Of a stretch of DNA of 36,050 bases, positions 21,966 through 31,200 are shown one piece after another (within the stretch, counting starts at the first letter, position 1; each line of letters opens with the position of its first letter). This DNA comes from a virus. The stretch lies in the IMG/VR virus record IMGVR_UViG_3300025128_000146, positions 1 through 36,050 of that record; one strand, written 5' to 3'. Under the pieces are notes generated by a model. That model searched no databases. It saw only the letters and a list, made by a program, of their open reading frames with translations, and had not been told where the DNA came from. Made by a program: the position numbers and the translations under genes.

Positions 21966-23518
21966 ATTATGAAGAAGAATACTATTACAATGTGGAAGAA
22001 ATACAAGAAGAAAACATTCAAGTTTCAGAACAAGACTTACCAGCAATTGTTAGGAATTGGGAAAAGGTGGCCATATCATATTCCAGATATAATAACATAC
22101 CCGCAATAATTTCATATTACAATTTATTAGGTGATTTGGTTAAAAATATGGTAGAGATTCCATTCGGGCCAACCACTAATGATACTAGAATTCACTTTTG
22201 TTGGATTCAAACTGCTAGAACTGGAAAGACCACATTGATAATGTATGTTCTAACACCAGTTGCTAAGTCTATCTATGAAGACTTGCATGACGATGAGTAT
22301 GTAGATTCAGATGTAGTTAATTTTGCTGATTATAATACTGCTTCCTTAGTAGGTAGTCACACTGAGAATAAAAATTTCAGTGAAAACGCAGAAGAAATCT
22401 ATGGTAGAGAGATGCAAGAGATTGATGAGAATATAATCTATACTGTTGATGAAAGAACAGAAGCGATAAGGTCTGCTAGAGAAAAAAGGGATGCGAACTC
22501 TTCTAGATGGAATGTTCACTTGGGTCCAATTCATGGAGAAGGTATTTGGTTTGCTGATGAGTTTGAAGGAAGTGGTGTTTTTAAAGATAAAAATCACAAG
22601 GAGAATATGAACATTGTTTTCCAGACTTTAATGAATAACTTCCACAATGGTTCAAATGTATATGAAAAGATTCTAACTGGTAAGCCAGTAATACCATTAG
22701 ATTGTAGATATTCTCTTATGGCTTGTACTTTTCCACCAGACCAATTATTGAAAACGGTAGCAGAAAAGGGTATCCTTCAAAGATTTCTACCATTTATTTG
22801 GGATGTTCCCGATGATACCAAGACTGAAATGAGAAAAGATGTAATAAAAGGGTTTGGAACTATATCTAAAACTAAAGGGCCACCTTTACATCTAAAGAAG
22901 GGTATCTTAGAAATATACAAATTAACTAAAGCCCGATTTGAATCGGTAGGTAAAGATAAATTAAAAACTATTAGTTACAATCCAGACGCAATGGAGGCGT
23001 TAGATAGCGCACACAATGTTTTATTAGAGTATATTTCTAATGTCAACCCTAGAATTAGAGACATAATTCGTTTATTTGAAATGAATCTAGTAGAATACAT
23101 AGGTAAGTTAGCAGTATTAAATTGTATATCTATGTCTAAAGGTATCACTAATCCTGATGAAAGATTCATCGTTTCAGTTGCTAATGTTAGACAGGGAGCC
23201 TATGTAGTTAGGAAATGTTACATGGCTTTAGTGCAATGGTTAGAAAATGCTATGAAGGGTGAAAGGAAAACTATTGCCGCAAAAAGTTCACTTAAGGAGT
23301 TCCAACATGCTTATCAAGTAGCATTGGATAGGGCTAAACCACAGGAACAGTTAGAAGGGGGATATGTCTGGAAGAAACTAATCTTAGATGATGCAGGTAA
23401 AATTCTAGAACAATCTCCCGCATGGATTTATAATAAATACAATACTCTAAGTGAAATGTTTGAGTCTAAAAAGAAAGGTAGACAGGCATATATCAGACCA
23501 AAAAAACAGGAGGAATAG
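21962..23518 (+). CDS. P-loop ATPase, probable replicative helicase
   Basis: A 518-residue ATPase with Walker A WIQTARTGKTTL (about 81-92) and Walker B GIWFADEFEG (about 193-202), then further motifs around CRYSLMACTFP and GILQRFLPFIWDVP (sensor and arginine-finger-like). The C-terminal half is helical, with RIRDIIRLFEMNLVEYIGKLA. The layout resembles DUF3987-type or MCM-like helicases rather than DnaB. The acidic tyrosine-rich N-terminus (MNYEEEYYYNVEEIQEENIQ) is likely disordered. Position one gene after primase and ERCC4 nuclease supports a helicase role. I cannot settle which helicase family; another AAA+ function is possible. Confidence 0.6.
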   Translation: MNYEEEYYYNVEEIQEENIQVSEQDLPAIVRNWEKVAISYSRYNNIPAIISYYNLLGDLVKNMVEIPFGPTTNDTRIHFCWIQTARTGKTTLIMYVLTPVAKSIYEDLHDDEYVDSDVVNFADYNTASLVGSHTENKNFSENAEEIYGREMQEIDENIIYTVDERTEAIRSAREKRDANSSRWNVHLGPIHGEGIWFADEFEGSGVFKDKNHKENMNIVFQTLMNNFHNGSNVYEKILTGKPVIPLDCRYSLMACTFPPDQLLKTVAEKGILQRFLPFIWDVPDDTKTEMRKDVIKGFGTISKTKGPPLHLKKGILEIYKLTKARFESVGKDKLKTISYNPDAMEALDSAHNVLLEYISNVNPRIRDIIRLFEMNLVEYIGKLAVLNCISMSKGITNPDERFIVSVANVRQGAYVVRKCYMALVQWLENAMKGERKTIAAKSSLKEFQHAYQVALDRAKPQEQLEGGYVWKKLILDDAGKILEQSPAWIYNKYNTLSEMFESKKKGRQAYIRPKKQEE

Positions 23519-23522
23519 ATAA

Positions 23523-23759
23523 ATGAAAGCGACATGGGAAAATAAATATGTGGTATTTGATGTTAATGATGGCCCAAAAACTATGATTGACGCACTGAAC
23601 TTGGAAGGAGCAGAAGGTTGGGAAGTAGCCTCAATTGTTAGCGTAGCCGGTAACAAATTGTGTGCTTTCCTTAAGCGAGGCAATTATATTGTTGAGCCTT
23701 CTCCTGAACAAGAGAAAAGAGAAGAAGTGCTGAAATTATGGGGCGGAAAGAATGAATAA
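23523..23759 (+). CDS. DUF4177-like small protein
   Basis: The 78-residue protein follows the DUF4177 layout: WENKYVVFDVNDG, a loop, then ALNLEGAEGWEVASIVSVAG and LCAFLKRGNY, i.e. 'LN..G.eGWElvs...' ending in a strand with LKR. The function of the family is not known. An AGGAGGA site 4-10 bases upstream gives a good start. The C-terminal tail is charged and helical (SPEQEKREEVLKLW). Overlaps the exonuclease gene by 8 bases. Confidence 0.65.
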   Translation: MKATWENKYVVFDVNDGPKTMIDALNLEGAEGWEVASIVSVAGNKLCAFLKRGNYIVEPSPEQEKREEVLKLWGGKNE

Positions 23760-24351
23760 TGTCATGGCTATTGATTTAGAAACTAAAAACCTATCAACTG
23801 ACATTGGAGGATGGGGTAACACCCATATGTTTCTAGTATCTACTGTAACCACTTGGAATGGAGATACTGGAACTGTCTATGTAGATGAACCAGTATCTGA
23901 TACCTTTTCTAAATCAGGAGTCCAAACTAAACCATTAAGGGAATTAAAATTCGATTTAGATAATCATTTCCAAAAAGGTGGTCAACTATTAGGACATAAT
24001 ATTGTGGCCTTTGATTTACCAGTTCTTAGAGATGCAATGGATATTTACTGCATTAGAAAATATATTACTAACAAACAATACATTGATACTAGCCAATATT
24101 TCGTATCAAATCATGGAGAGAGATATTCTCTAAACAATTTAGTTGACCACACTTTAGGTAAACAAAAGACCTTAGATAGTATGGACGCTCCAAAACTATG
24201 GAAGAAAGGTGAATATGATATTGTTGTGGATTACTGTTTAAAAGATTCTCAATTAGTATATGAATTATGGAAACACGGACAAGACAACGGAGTTGTCAAA
24301 GCATTCAACATAGAGAAAGAACAAGAAATAGAAATGGAGGTGGAATGGTAA
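23752..24351 (+). CDS. DEDDy 3'-5' exonuclease (DnaQ-like, RNase H fold)
   Basis: A stand-alone proofreading-type exonuclease. Exo I is AIDLETKN (D8, E10), Exo II GHNIVAFDLP (N83, D88) and Exo III YCLKDSQL (Y161, D165), the DEDDy type. Length 199 matches a single exonuclease domain. The start may be ATG 23752 or 23764. It could support the split polymerase, whose own Exo II lacks the usual Asn, or act in repair. It is near the end of the replication block and overlaps the next small gene by 7 bases. Confidence 0.88.
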   Translation: MNNVMAIDLETKNLSTDIGGWGNTHMFLVSTVTTWNGDTGTVYVDEPVSDTFSKSGVQTKPLRELKFDLDNHFQKGGQLLGHNIVAFDLPVLRDAMDIYCIRKYITNKQYIDTSQYFVSNHGERYSLNNLVDHTLGKQKTLDSMDAPKLWKKGEYDIVVDYCLKDSQLVYELWKHGQDNGVVKAFNIEKEQEIEMEVEW

Positions 24352-24509
24352 TGGAAACTGGCGAAGTATTTGGATGGCTTTTGTTTTTGATTTTTATTAG
24401 CGTTTTATTTTTTGCGGCGTTTGGTAGTGCTTCTGTAACAGAAGATACTGTTGAAGAGTATATCAACAACCTAATGGCTGAAGAAAATAATAATAAAAAG
24501 ATGAGATAG
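24345..24509 (+). CDS. Small single-pass membrane protein, 54 aa
   Basis: One hydrophobic helix (VFGWLLFLIFISVLFFAAFG) is followed by an acidic, asparagine-rich cytoplasmic-looking tail (EDTVEEYINNLMAEENNNKK). Starts at ATG 24345 or 24351, after GGAGG at 24336-24340; the longer frame above 24345 is only an out-of-frame read through the exonuclease gene. Function unknown. Confidence 0.6.
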   Translation: MVMETGEVFGWLLFLIFISVLFFAAFGSASVTEDTVEEYINNLMAEENNNKKMR

Positions 24510-24511
24510 AA

Positions 24512-24643
24512 ATGGCTTTAAAATATAAATGTAACAATTGTGGCAGGTATATCATCCCTAGAAGGATAAAGGGAAACTATATTGGTGATAATGAGATTAT
24601 CAAAATTTGGGAATGCCCAAACTGTAATCACCTTTGGAGATAA
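24512..24643 (+). CDS. Zinc-ribbon microprotein, 43 aa
   Basis: A 43-codon frame with CNNC (7-10) and CPNC (about 35-38), the last gene of the + strand block, ending 3 bases before the end of the oppositely oriented CBS gene. The middle is basic (IIPRRIKGN). It begins two bases after the previous stop, with a weak ribosome site (ATGAGATAGAA). Probably nucleic-acid binding; unknown. Confidence 0.6.
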   Translation: MALKYKCNNCGRYIIPRRIKGNYIGDNEIIKIWECPNCNHLWR

Positions 24644-24646
24644 CTA

Positions 24647-25030
24647 TCAAGCGTTATAGGATGCAATCGCATCCCTATAATCATTAGGGCTAAAATAACC
24701 TACTAGTTTTAGATTATCATCTACCACTGTAACCGCTATAGGCTTCTTTACATTCATCATTAAAGCCGCCTCTTTAACTGTGCTATTATAATTTACAGAT
24801 AAGATATTGGAATCTAAGTGGTCTTCACATTTTTCAACTCTACAATCTAAATCATTAGACATGGCAACTAACATGTGGGAATCTGTAACTATACCCATAG
24901 GTAGTTTATCATCCACGACTACCAATACCCCTCTTTCTAATGCTAATATTTTCTTAGCGGCTTCACTAAGAGTGGCATGTTTGCTTATGGTATCATATTC
25001 ATCAGTTATATTCAAGTCGGAAATCCGCAT
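24647..25030 (-). CDS. CBS-domain pair protein
   Basis: Two tandem CBS domains, the usual AMP/ATP/SAM-sensing unit. Domain 1 covers about residues 4-62 and domain 2 about 67-125; each ends in a typical 'G.v...d': MGIVTDSHMLVAM and LVGYFSPNDYRDAI, with the strand GVLVVVDDKLP in domain 1 and AVTVVDDNLKL in domain 2. Nothing else is fused, so the protein is regulatory or a partner subunit. ATG at 25030 gives 127 residues; a TTG at 25042 is an alternative. It is convergent with the + strand genes and separated from the structural operon by its own promoter-like region, so it may be expressed on a separate schedule. Confidence 0.85.
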   Translation of the reverse strand: MRISDLNITDEYDTISKHATLSEAAKKILALERGVLVVVDDKLPMGIVTDSHMLVAMSNDLDCRVEKCEDHLDSNILSVNYNSTVKEAALMMNVKKPIAVTVVDDNLKLVGYFSPNDYRDAIASYNA

Positions 25031-25074
25031 GGGTCTTATCAAAGTGAATTTAGTTAAGAAGTTTTTGAAGTATA

Positions 25075-25107
25075 GGGGAGGAGGCTTCGGCCTCTTCCTC
25101 TTTTTTT
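25075..25107 (+). terminator. Hairpin terminator with UUCG loop and T-run
   Basis: Bases 25075-25085 pair with 25090-25100 (11 bp including two G-T pairs) around a TTCG loop closed by C-G, an extra-stable tetraloop. Seven T follow at 25101-25107 and more T-rich sequence after. It points along the + strand, so it would stop transcripts of the replication block that read past 24643 through the CBS gene. Its complement also lies in the likely 5' leader of the CBS gene. Confidence 0.7.
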
Positions 25108-25152
25108 ATTTTATTTTATATTGGGGTAGATTTATCCACCCTAATTTAAATC

Positions 25153-25161
25153 TATTTATAA
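25153..25161 (-). promoter_or_regulatory. TATA-like box, likely promoter of the CBS gene
   Basis: On the - strand the sequence TTATAAATA is a good archaeal TATA box. A start about 25 bases downstream would fall near 25130, leaving a leader of about 100 bases that contains the hairpin at 25075-25100 and a second short inverted repeat at about 25123-25140. No clear BRE is visible. Spacing and composition support a promoter; not verified. Confidence 0.45.
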
Positions 25162-25207
25162 GTGATTACAATTAAGAGCATAGATATTTCACTAGGATTT
25201 CAACATT

Positions 25208-25237
25208 AAAACTTAGAAAAACTAAAAATTGCAAAAA
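25208..25237 (-). terminator. T-tract terminator after the structural operon
   Basis: Read on the - strand, just after the stop of the last structural gene (25251), there are T5, T5 and T4 tracts (complement of 25233-25237, 25224-25228, 25217-25220) in an AT-rich stretch. Archaeal RNA polymerase terminates at such T-tracts without a hairpin. The region 25043-25250 contains no gene. Confidence 0.5.
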
Positions 25238-25250
25238 TTAGATACTTTTT

Positions 25251-25709
25251 TCAAGGATTTATGAATACTAATTCAAATGCGCCTTGACTACTACCACCAC
25301 TATTAGTAGCAGTAATTTGTAATTCAAATATTGCCATTTCCCCACTTCTTGAACTGAAATTTATAGCGTAATTAGCCCCAGTCCAATTTTGAGTAGAAGG
25401 TGGTGTTGGGGTAGAAGAAACGACTAATCCCGCACCATTATCAACTACGACTATACCCCATGACCAAGAAGCAACTGTTCCTCCACCAGTAGTGTCTCCA
25501 TAAGCACTAATGGATATGGTTTGTCCCAATAATGAACTTATATCAAGAGGATTACCGTTATCTATAGTTCCACTTCCACCACCAGAAGCAGAGAAATTTA
25601 CTTTGTCAGCATTTCCACCAGAATCTTCTACTCTTGCGCCAGTAGGAGCAGAAACAGAAACAGATGCTCCACCTTGAACAACTCCTAATTGCCAATGAAA
25701 CCCTACCAT
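25251..25709 (-). CDS. Predicted virion/tail-associated protein, 152 aa
   Basis: Not assigned to a family. Glycine-, serine- and threonine-rich beta protein (ASVSVSAPTGARVEDSGG; ISISAYGDTTGGGTVASWSW), probably an Ig-like or jelly-roll structural module. It is last in the - strand structural operon, 4 bases after the fibre-like gene. A TCACCC on the + strand (AGGGTGA on the - strand, 25714-25720) is its ribosome site. Likely a fibre tip, capsid decoration or host-binding protein. Confidence 0.65.
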   Translation of the reverse strand: MVGFHWQLGVVQGGASVSVSAPTGARVEDSGGNADKVNFSASGGGSGTIDNGNPLDISSLLGQTISISAYGDTTGGGTVASWSWGIVVVDNGAGLVVSSTPTPPSTQNWTGANYAINFSSRSGEMAIFELQITATNSGGSSQGAFELVFINP

Positions 25710-25713
25710 TCAA

Positions 25714-27792
25714 TCACCCTATTCTCTGCCATTCATCGGCAGCAAATTGAATAAAGGTGTAAACCTTATCATCGGCAATACTTACTTGCCCACTTGAAGG
25801 AACGGCTCCATTTACTTTACAATTACTTGCATCTCCAGTTGTTATACCATCAGCAATCGTTCCACCACCTGCATTAATAACAGTAAATTGTGTTCCTATT
25901 GTAGAAGTATTCGGAATATCAGGTAATACTACTTTAGAAGTGGTAGTTGTTAAAACAATAACTATCCCAGTATCAGCGGTTGTAGCCGTATAAGTAGTAG
26001 ATGCTGCTAAAACTACAGTGGTTGCTCTACCCGCAATACCTGCGTAAGTAGTAATATTAGAACCAGAAGATGCTGTTAATGTATCAGGTGGCCCAACTGT
26101 CGCTAAAATAGTTGACACTATATCTTTATCTTCATCAATTAAAGATACACCGAATTTAAGATTACCACCTTTATCAGCATTTGAATGTATTTCTGTAGCG
26201 TAACTCGTAATAAATGCAGAGGCTTCTGTAACTGAACTAGGTTCACTACCAGCAGCATCAGCAGAATCAAAACCAATACCACCGAGTAAATCACCATCGC
26301 CCGTTGAGTTGTCATCTCTAACAACTAATATTCCATCGTCATTATCTGCCCCTTTATGGTTGACCTGTAAAGAATTATTTACTGTTCCAGTATAATTAGC
26401 ATCCCCATTAATGAGGTTTCCATCAGGAGTTAATCTAATTCTATATTCTAAGTTGCCACCTTTTCTAATTCTTATAGCGGTTTGAGAATCTTCTGTTCCA
26501 GTAGTAGTATCTACTATTTCCCAAAATTGGTCAGCATATCTAAAATCAGCAAAAGTGCCACTACCATTATCGTTTCTTCCCCTAATAAGAAGGTGGGCTA
26601 AATCATCACCATCAGCGGGGTCATCAGCACTATTACGATATAATACAATATCTGGAGCCGCACTAGCACCGTCATCTGTACTCTCAATAATTAAAAAGTC
26701 ACTATTTCCTTTTCCTTCAAAATGAGCAATTGGGCCAGTAGAATCGTTTCTAACATATAATGGGATAACACCAGTAGCACTAACATGGTCATTATGAATA
26801 TTTAATAATCTTCTAGTGTTAGTATTGGAAGCGTCACTATGTAAATGTAATAATCTACCTGTGGTCAATGCATCTCCGTTTATTTCAGCAACCGCATCTG
26901 TAGTCACCGAATCTCCAGTGACCAACAACGCTGTGTTGTTTATACCAGAAGTAACGCCTAATTGATTACCATTAAAAGTTAAATTGTCTTCACCATTTAA
27001 TGCACTAGCAGAAGTGAATGTAGGAATTCTATTATTAGCACCACTAGCCACAGAAGTAATTGGTATTCCAGTAAAAGTGCCATCCCCTGCAACTGAGAAC
27101 TTAACTGCATCAGAATTATCTCTTACTTCAAACGCAGTAGCAGAAGTATCAGTCCCCAATCTCATAACTATTTTTTTATCTTGGTCTGTATTATCAATTA
27201 TAAAATCTCCACCAGCACTTCCTACTTCCACAGTTGTTCCAGTGGCAGCAGAACTTATTTTTGACATTTCAGTATATACATTAGAATTAGAGTAACCAAT
27301 AGATAATGCGTTTTCAGTCTTACTAGTAGTGAATGTTTGAAATGCTGCTGTGCCATGAGTATCAGTTGATTGTATTTTAATAAGAGATATAGGAGTGCTA
27401 CCAGCAGTTAATTCTGGAACCACCCCATCAGTTGAACCTAGAATAATATCAGCGGTTCCAGTTCCATCACCATCATCAGTAAATACTGCCCAATGATAGA
27501 ATGCTCCGGTAGCAGGTTGTGTTAAATCGTGAGCAGATAAAGCATCAACCGCTATGTATTTACCATCTGAAAATCCCTTTCCCGCTGTTAATGCTACTCT
27601 TATTACTCCACTACTTGTAGTGAAGGTGTGAGCAAATCCTAATGTTGAAGCGTGGTCCTTCAAAGCATAATTACCTTGAGCCATAGAGTGAATGCCAGTA
27701 AATAATCCTGAATGAGGAGAATCTACCTTATCGGTTAATATGGCTGTGGGGTTTGAGTTTATTGTACTTAGTTTTCCAGAATTGGCTACCAT
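25714..27792 (-). CDS. Tail-fibre-like structural protein, 692 aa
   Basis: Long, beta-rich and low in Cys; rich in Thr, Ser, Asp, Gly and Asn. Segments such as IVMRLGTDTSATAFEVRD and FSVAGDGTFTGIP resemble the trimeric fibre style of marine phage tail fibres. The C-terminus ends KVYTFIQFAADEWQRIG, a closing segment of the type common in phage fibre tips (from memory). The N-terminus (ANSGKLSTINSNPTAILTDK) would attach to the virion. A GGAGGT ribosome site precedes the ATG at 27792 on the - strand. Likely the host-binding fibre; exact role inferred. Confidence 0.7.
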   Translation of the reverse strand: MVANSGKLSTINSNPTAILTDKVDSPHSGLFTGIHSMAQGNYALKDHASTLGFAHTFTTSSGVIRVALTAGKGFSDGKYIAVDALSAHDLTQPATGAFYHWAVFTDDGDGTGTADIILGSTDGVVPELTAGSTPISLIKIQSTDTHGTAAFQTFTTSKTENALSIGYSNSNVYTEMSKISSAATGTTVEVGSAGGDFIIDNTDQDKKIVMRLGTDTSATAFEVRDNSDAVKFSVAGDGTFTGIPITSVASGANNRIPTFTSASALNGEDNLTFNGNQLGVTSGINNTALLVTGDSVTTDAVAEINGDALTTGRLLHLHSDASNTNTRRLLNIHNDHVSATGVIPLYVRNDSTGPIAHFEGKGNSDFLIIESTDDGASAAPDIVLYRNSADDPADGDDLAHLLIRGRNDNGSGTFADFRYADQFWEIVDTTTGTEDSQTAIRIRKGGNLEYRIRLTPDGNLINGDANYTGTVNNSLQVNHKGADNDDGILVVRDDNSTGDGDLLGGIGFDSADAAGSEPSSVTEASAFITSYATEIHSNADKGGNLKFGVSLIDEDKDIVSTILATVGPPDTLTASSGSNITTYAGIAGRATTVVLAASTTYTATTADTGIVIVLTTTTSKVVLPDIPNTSTIGTQFTVINAGGGTIADGITTGDASNCKVNGAVPSSGQVSIADDKVYTFIQFAADEWQRIG

Positions 27793-27793
27793 A

Positions 27794-28210
27794 CTATTCT
27801 ACCTCCACCGTATATATTACTTCGATAGTATCACTAGTTGAAAAGTTTCCTATTGGGTCAAAGTTAATTCTAGAAAGCATAATATTTTCAACTGGGCTAT
27901 AATTATATCCACTAGTATCTATTACTGCCATCTCTGCATCAGTAGGAACATCTCCAAAGAATCCTACTTCTCTAATAGTGTAACCTTGTAATTCAGTCCC
28001 TGTAAAATCTCCTCTAAATTCTACAACCTTATCATCAGAAGAACTAGAGGTGGTGGAAGAATCTGTGCTGACTGGTAATGGAACATCGAGAGTAGTAGAA
28101 GTAGGATTGGTTCCACCTCCACCAACTCCTAGTTTAACTTTGCCTGATGTGCTACCAAAGAATTCTCTAAGGAATAGTGCCATTTTCTTTTTAGTATTGT
28201 CTGTTATCAT
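27794..28210 (-). CDS. Tail/baseplate-associated structural protein, 138 aa
   Basis: Soluble beta-type protein with a basic N-terminal helix (TKKKMALFLREFFGSTSGKV), a serine/threonine-rich linker (STDSSTTSSSSDD) and a structured second half (LQGYTIREVGFFGDVP ... DTIEVIYTVEVE). The second half resembles collar/fibre-attachment proteins of tailed phages, which carry a 'v.EvGff' strand and end in a 'v.y.v.v' strand. It overlaps the giant protein gene by ATGA and precedes the fibre gene by one base. Probably links fibre and baseplate. Confidence 0.6.
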   Translation of the reverse strand: MITDNTKKKMALFLREFFGSTSGKVKLGVGGGGTNPTSTTLDVPLPVSTDSSTTSSSSDDKVVEFRGDFTGTELQGYTIREVGFFGDVPTDAEMAVIDTSGYNYSPVENIMLSRINFDPIGNFSTSDTIEVIYTVEVE

Positions 28211-31200
28211 ATAAAATCCTCATCTATTATTATTTCTGTGACTGTTTCTTGTGGCCCCATAGTTGTCTCAAAGTCTAGTTTTCTTTCCGTCAATGTTTGG
28301 AATCCTAATGTGAACGCATTACTGTCTACTAAACCGACCCTTTTAATCATCAGTCTTAATTCTTTCAGTTTAACTGAATCAAAGAAGTCTAGTGGAGAAG
28401 TGGTCGAAGTGAATTGACTACCCCTGATAGAGGCAGAATTAGATTTATTAGTCATAGATAATTCAGCAAAACGATTCGCTAAATCCTTTCTGTAAGTTCC
28501 GGCCTCTAATTCGAGGAGTCCTTTTAACTCCCTTCTTATCTCATAAACTTTGTAAGTATCAGCAGGGACTCCTTCACTTGGGAAATCTAAGGTAATGATA
28601 TCTCCCGCTTTTATGAATTCGACTCCCTTACTCGACATCTTAATTGTGAACCTATCATCACCATCAGAGTGCGCTTTCAGGAGTTTCTTAGCACGGATGT
28701 CTACATCGTCTTGTGAAATAAGTTCCATATTTACCTCTTCTAAAGTTTTCTTACCAAACTTGTCTATACTCTTGCGATTTCTTTTAATGGCTTTCTTTCC
28801 ATTACCATATACAATTATTTCATTGTATAAATCAAAGGTAGATTTATTTCTAGTTACGCTAATAATTCTTAAATCTTTATTATCATAAGATAATACAATA
28901 TCCCTAAAGTCTAAATCATTACTCTGTTTAATAAGAGATACTCCCTTTTCGTCTACCCTTATTTCTTTTTCTTTATATTTAGCAGCGAAGTTAGTAGCAT
29001 TGAATAAATCCACACCTTGGAAATTAGGAGTGAGATAATAAGGGTATTCTCTATTATCAGAAATATCATACTGTATATCTTCCCCTGATAATAAGTTATT
29101 AATAATGTCCTCAACTTCTTCTCCAATGGCCACTGTAGAACCTATCTTAGCAGAAGTTACATTTGGTAAATTAGTAGGCACATTACTTTTAATTGAGAAT
29201 ATTTCTCCGAAAGAAACTAATCCTAATAAATCATTTTCAATTTTACCAATAGATAATCTACACAATGCTCTATCGTGATAATAATCTGCCTCTACACCCA
29301 TAGATATTTTTTGCTTATTTAATCCATCAGTGAGTAACATATTGTATGCTTCTCCACTTTTGAAAGTATTTCTATTTCCACTAGGATTGAATAAATGTGC
29401 GTAATCTCTAAGAACCGTAAATGTATTATTTAGAAGATGAACAGTCGCCCCACTCAAAGCAGAATCACTAGCAAATCTACCTGCTATTGTAACATTTAAT
29501 CCATTAGCAGATATAGATTTAACATAACATTTTTGATTACCTAGTTTTAGTTTATCTCCAACTTGTATATCATTAGCAACAGAGGAATTGAAAACTACTA
29601 CATTTTCACCAATAGCGATAGTAGCAGTTTGCGTTAATTGCTTTTGTTGAGAATGCCTAGCATCCATATCTACTGCAACATACATTGACATCACCGCTTC
29701 ATTTTCTCCAAATTTAGTACTGGTGTCAAGAGTAGTAGAACCAATATTAGAACCAGTAAAATTATGTTGATTAGAAACTCTTGATTGGCTAGGGGTATGA
29801 CCATACATTGCATTACTTTTTGGCATTTTTGTAGTCTGAGCAGATAATTTATACATATCTATTTCATTTGGAGAAGTGGCCCAAAGACAATGTTCAGCGG
29901 GGCGCATAACCCTATAATTATTATAAAATCTAGGATTACCTTCCTTATCTAATGGTACATTATCAATTAGTAATTCATGTGCTACTTCTTTACCTGTAAT
30001 ATTTCTTCTATGTTCTTTGATATAAATTACATGGTCAGGGACTACCATCATATTCTCACAACTACCCTCTGCTTTATGTATGCCCCTCGCTATACTTCTC
30101 CCTTTTACACCATTCGTAAATACACCATCAGTCTGTTTAAAGATGCTGTGATTAATAAGTAGTTCAAGTGACTGTGGGGCAACAGTAGCCTCACTATTAA
30201 ATGGAACAGCACCTAATAAATCTACTGCGTGATTTGCACCCCCAACACTAACAGCATATTGATTGCCACTCGTAGGATTATCCCCAGCAGAAAATCCAAA
30301 ATTACCAACCAAATACATTCCGGTTAAATCTGTAAAGTTTAAGAAATGATTCCATTTAAATGGGGCTTCGGAAAAACTAAGAGTTTGGCCAGTAAAACTT
30401 GTTCCTGATGAATGGTCAAAAATACCATTCATTTCAAATGAAGTTACATTCACTCCCTCTGTTCCCGCATTGATACTAGTAACTACTGCATTGCTAGGCA
30501 TAGATGATACAGTAGCACCAACTCCCCCTTGTACATACAATTCCATTCCCACTCTTATTGCTGCTGCGTTACAGGTAACAGTAGCATCGTTATGAGTTAA
30601 GACTACACCACTTACCTCAAAACTCCAATCATCTGCATTAACTAATCCACTTATGGGTGGCCTTGTTATTATTTTTAATACCCCCTCCTTGGAATTACTA
30701 CCATTAATGGAATTGAATGTAACTACCCCTTGTTTTATTTCACTATCTACATCCGCATTACTAATTACATTTGATTTTAGACCATGAAGGAGTGAACCTA
30801 ATTCATTTGTAATTGAATCTAAACATAGTTGAGGAACAAAGGCTGAATAAACTCCCGCTGCTACATAATTAGAAGATTCAGAATCAAAGAATGGTTCAGA
30901 ATCACTATCATCATCTGAATTAAAGGTAGCATAACCTGACGTTCTAAGGTTAGGCTCAATGGTCACAAATGAATATTCTCCACTACGACCATTAGCAAAA
31001 TCAGCATCAGGAGCATTACCACTTCCATACTTTATCGTATGGCGACCAGACATACTATCGGCTAAGGGATTAGTAACCGCATCATTTTTAGACTTAGAGT
31101 GAGCAAAATTTTGAGGATATATACCACCCCATGCCGTTCCTATTTTTCCCCCAATGCTAGGTTTAGTTATTGAGTTTTCAACAGAGTAAGAACCCAAAAA

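Noticed and set aside
24267-24344. Longer frame upstream of the small membrane protein at 24345
   Set aside because: It runs out of frame through the exonuclease gene, encodes low-quality Arg-rich sequence, and the ribosome site lies just before 24345.
26984-27295. Plus-strand open frame inside the tail-fibre gene
   Set aside because: Shadow of the structural gene on the other strand; low-complexity composition mirrors it and no ribosome site exists.
28595-28888. Plus-strand open frame inside the giant tail gene
   Set aside because: Antisense shadow without ribosome site or promoter.
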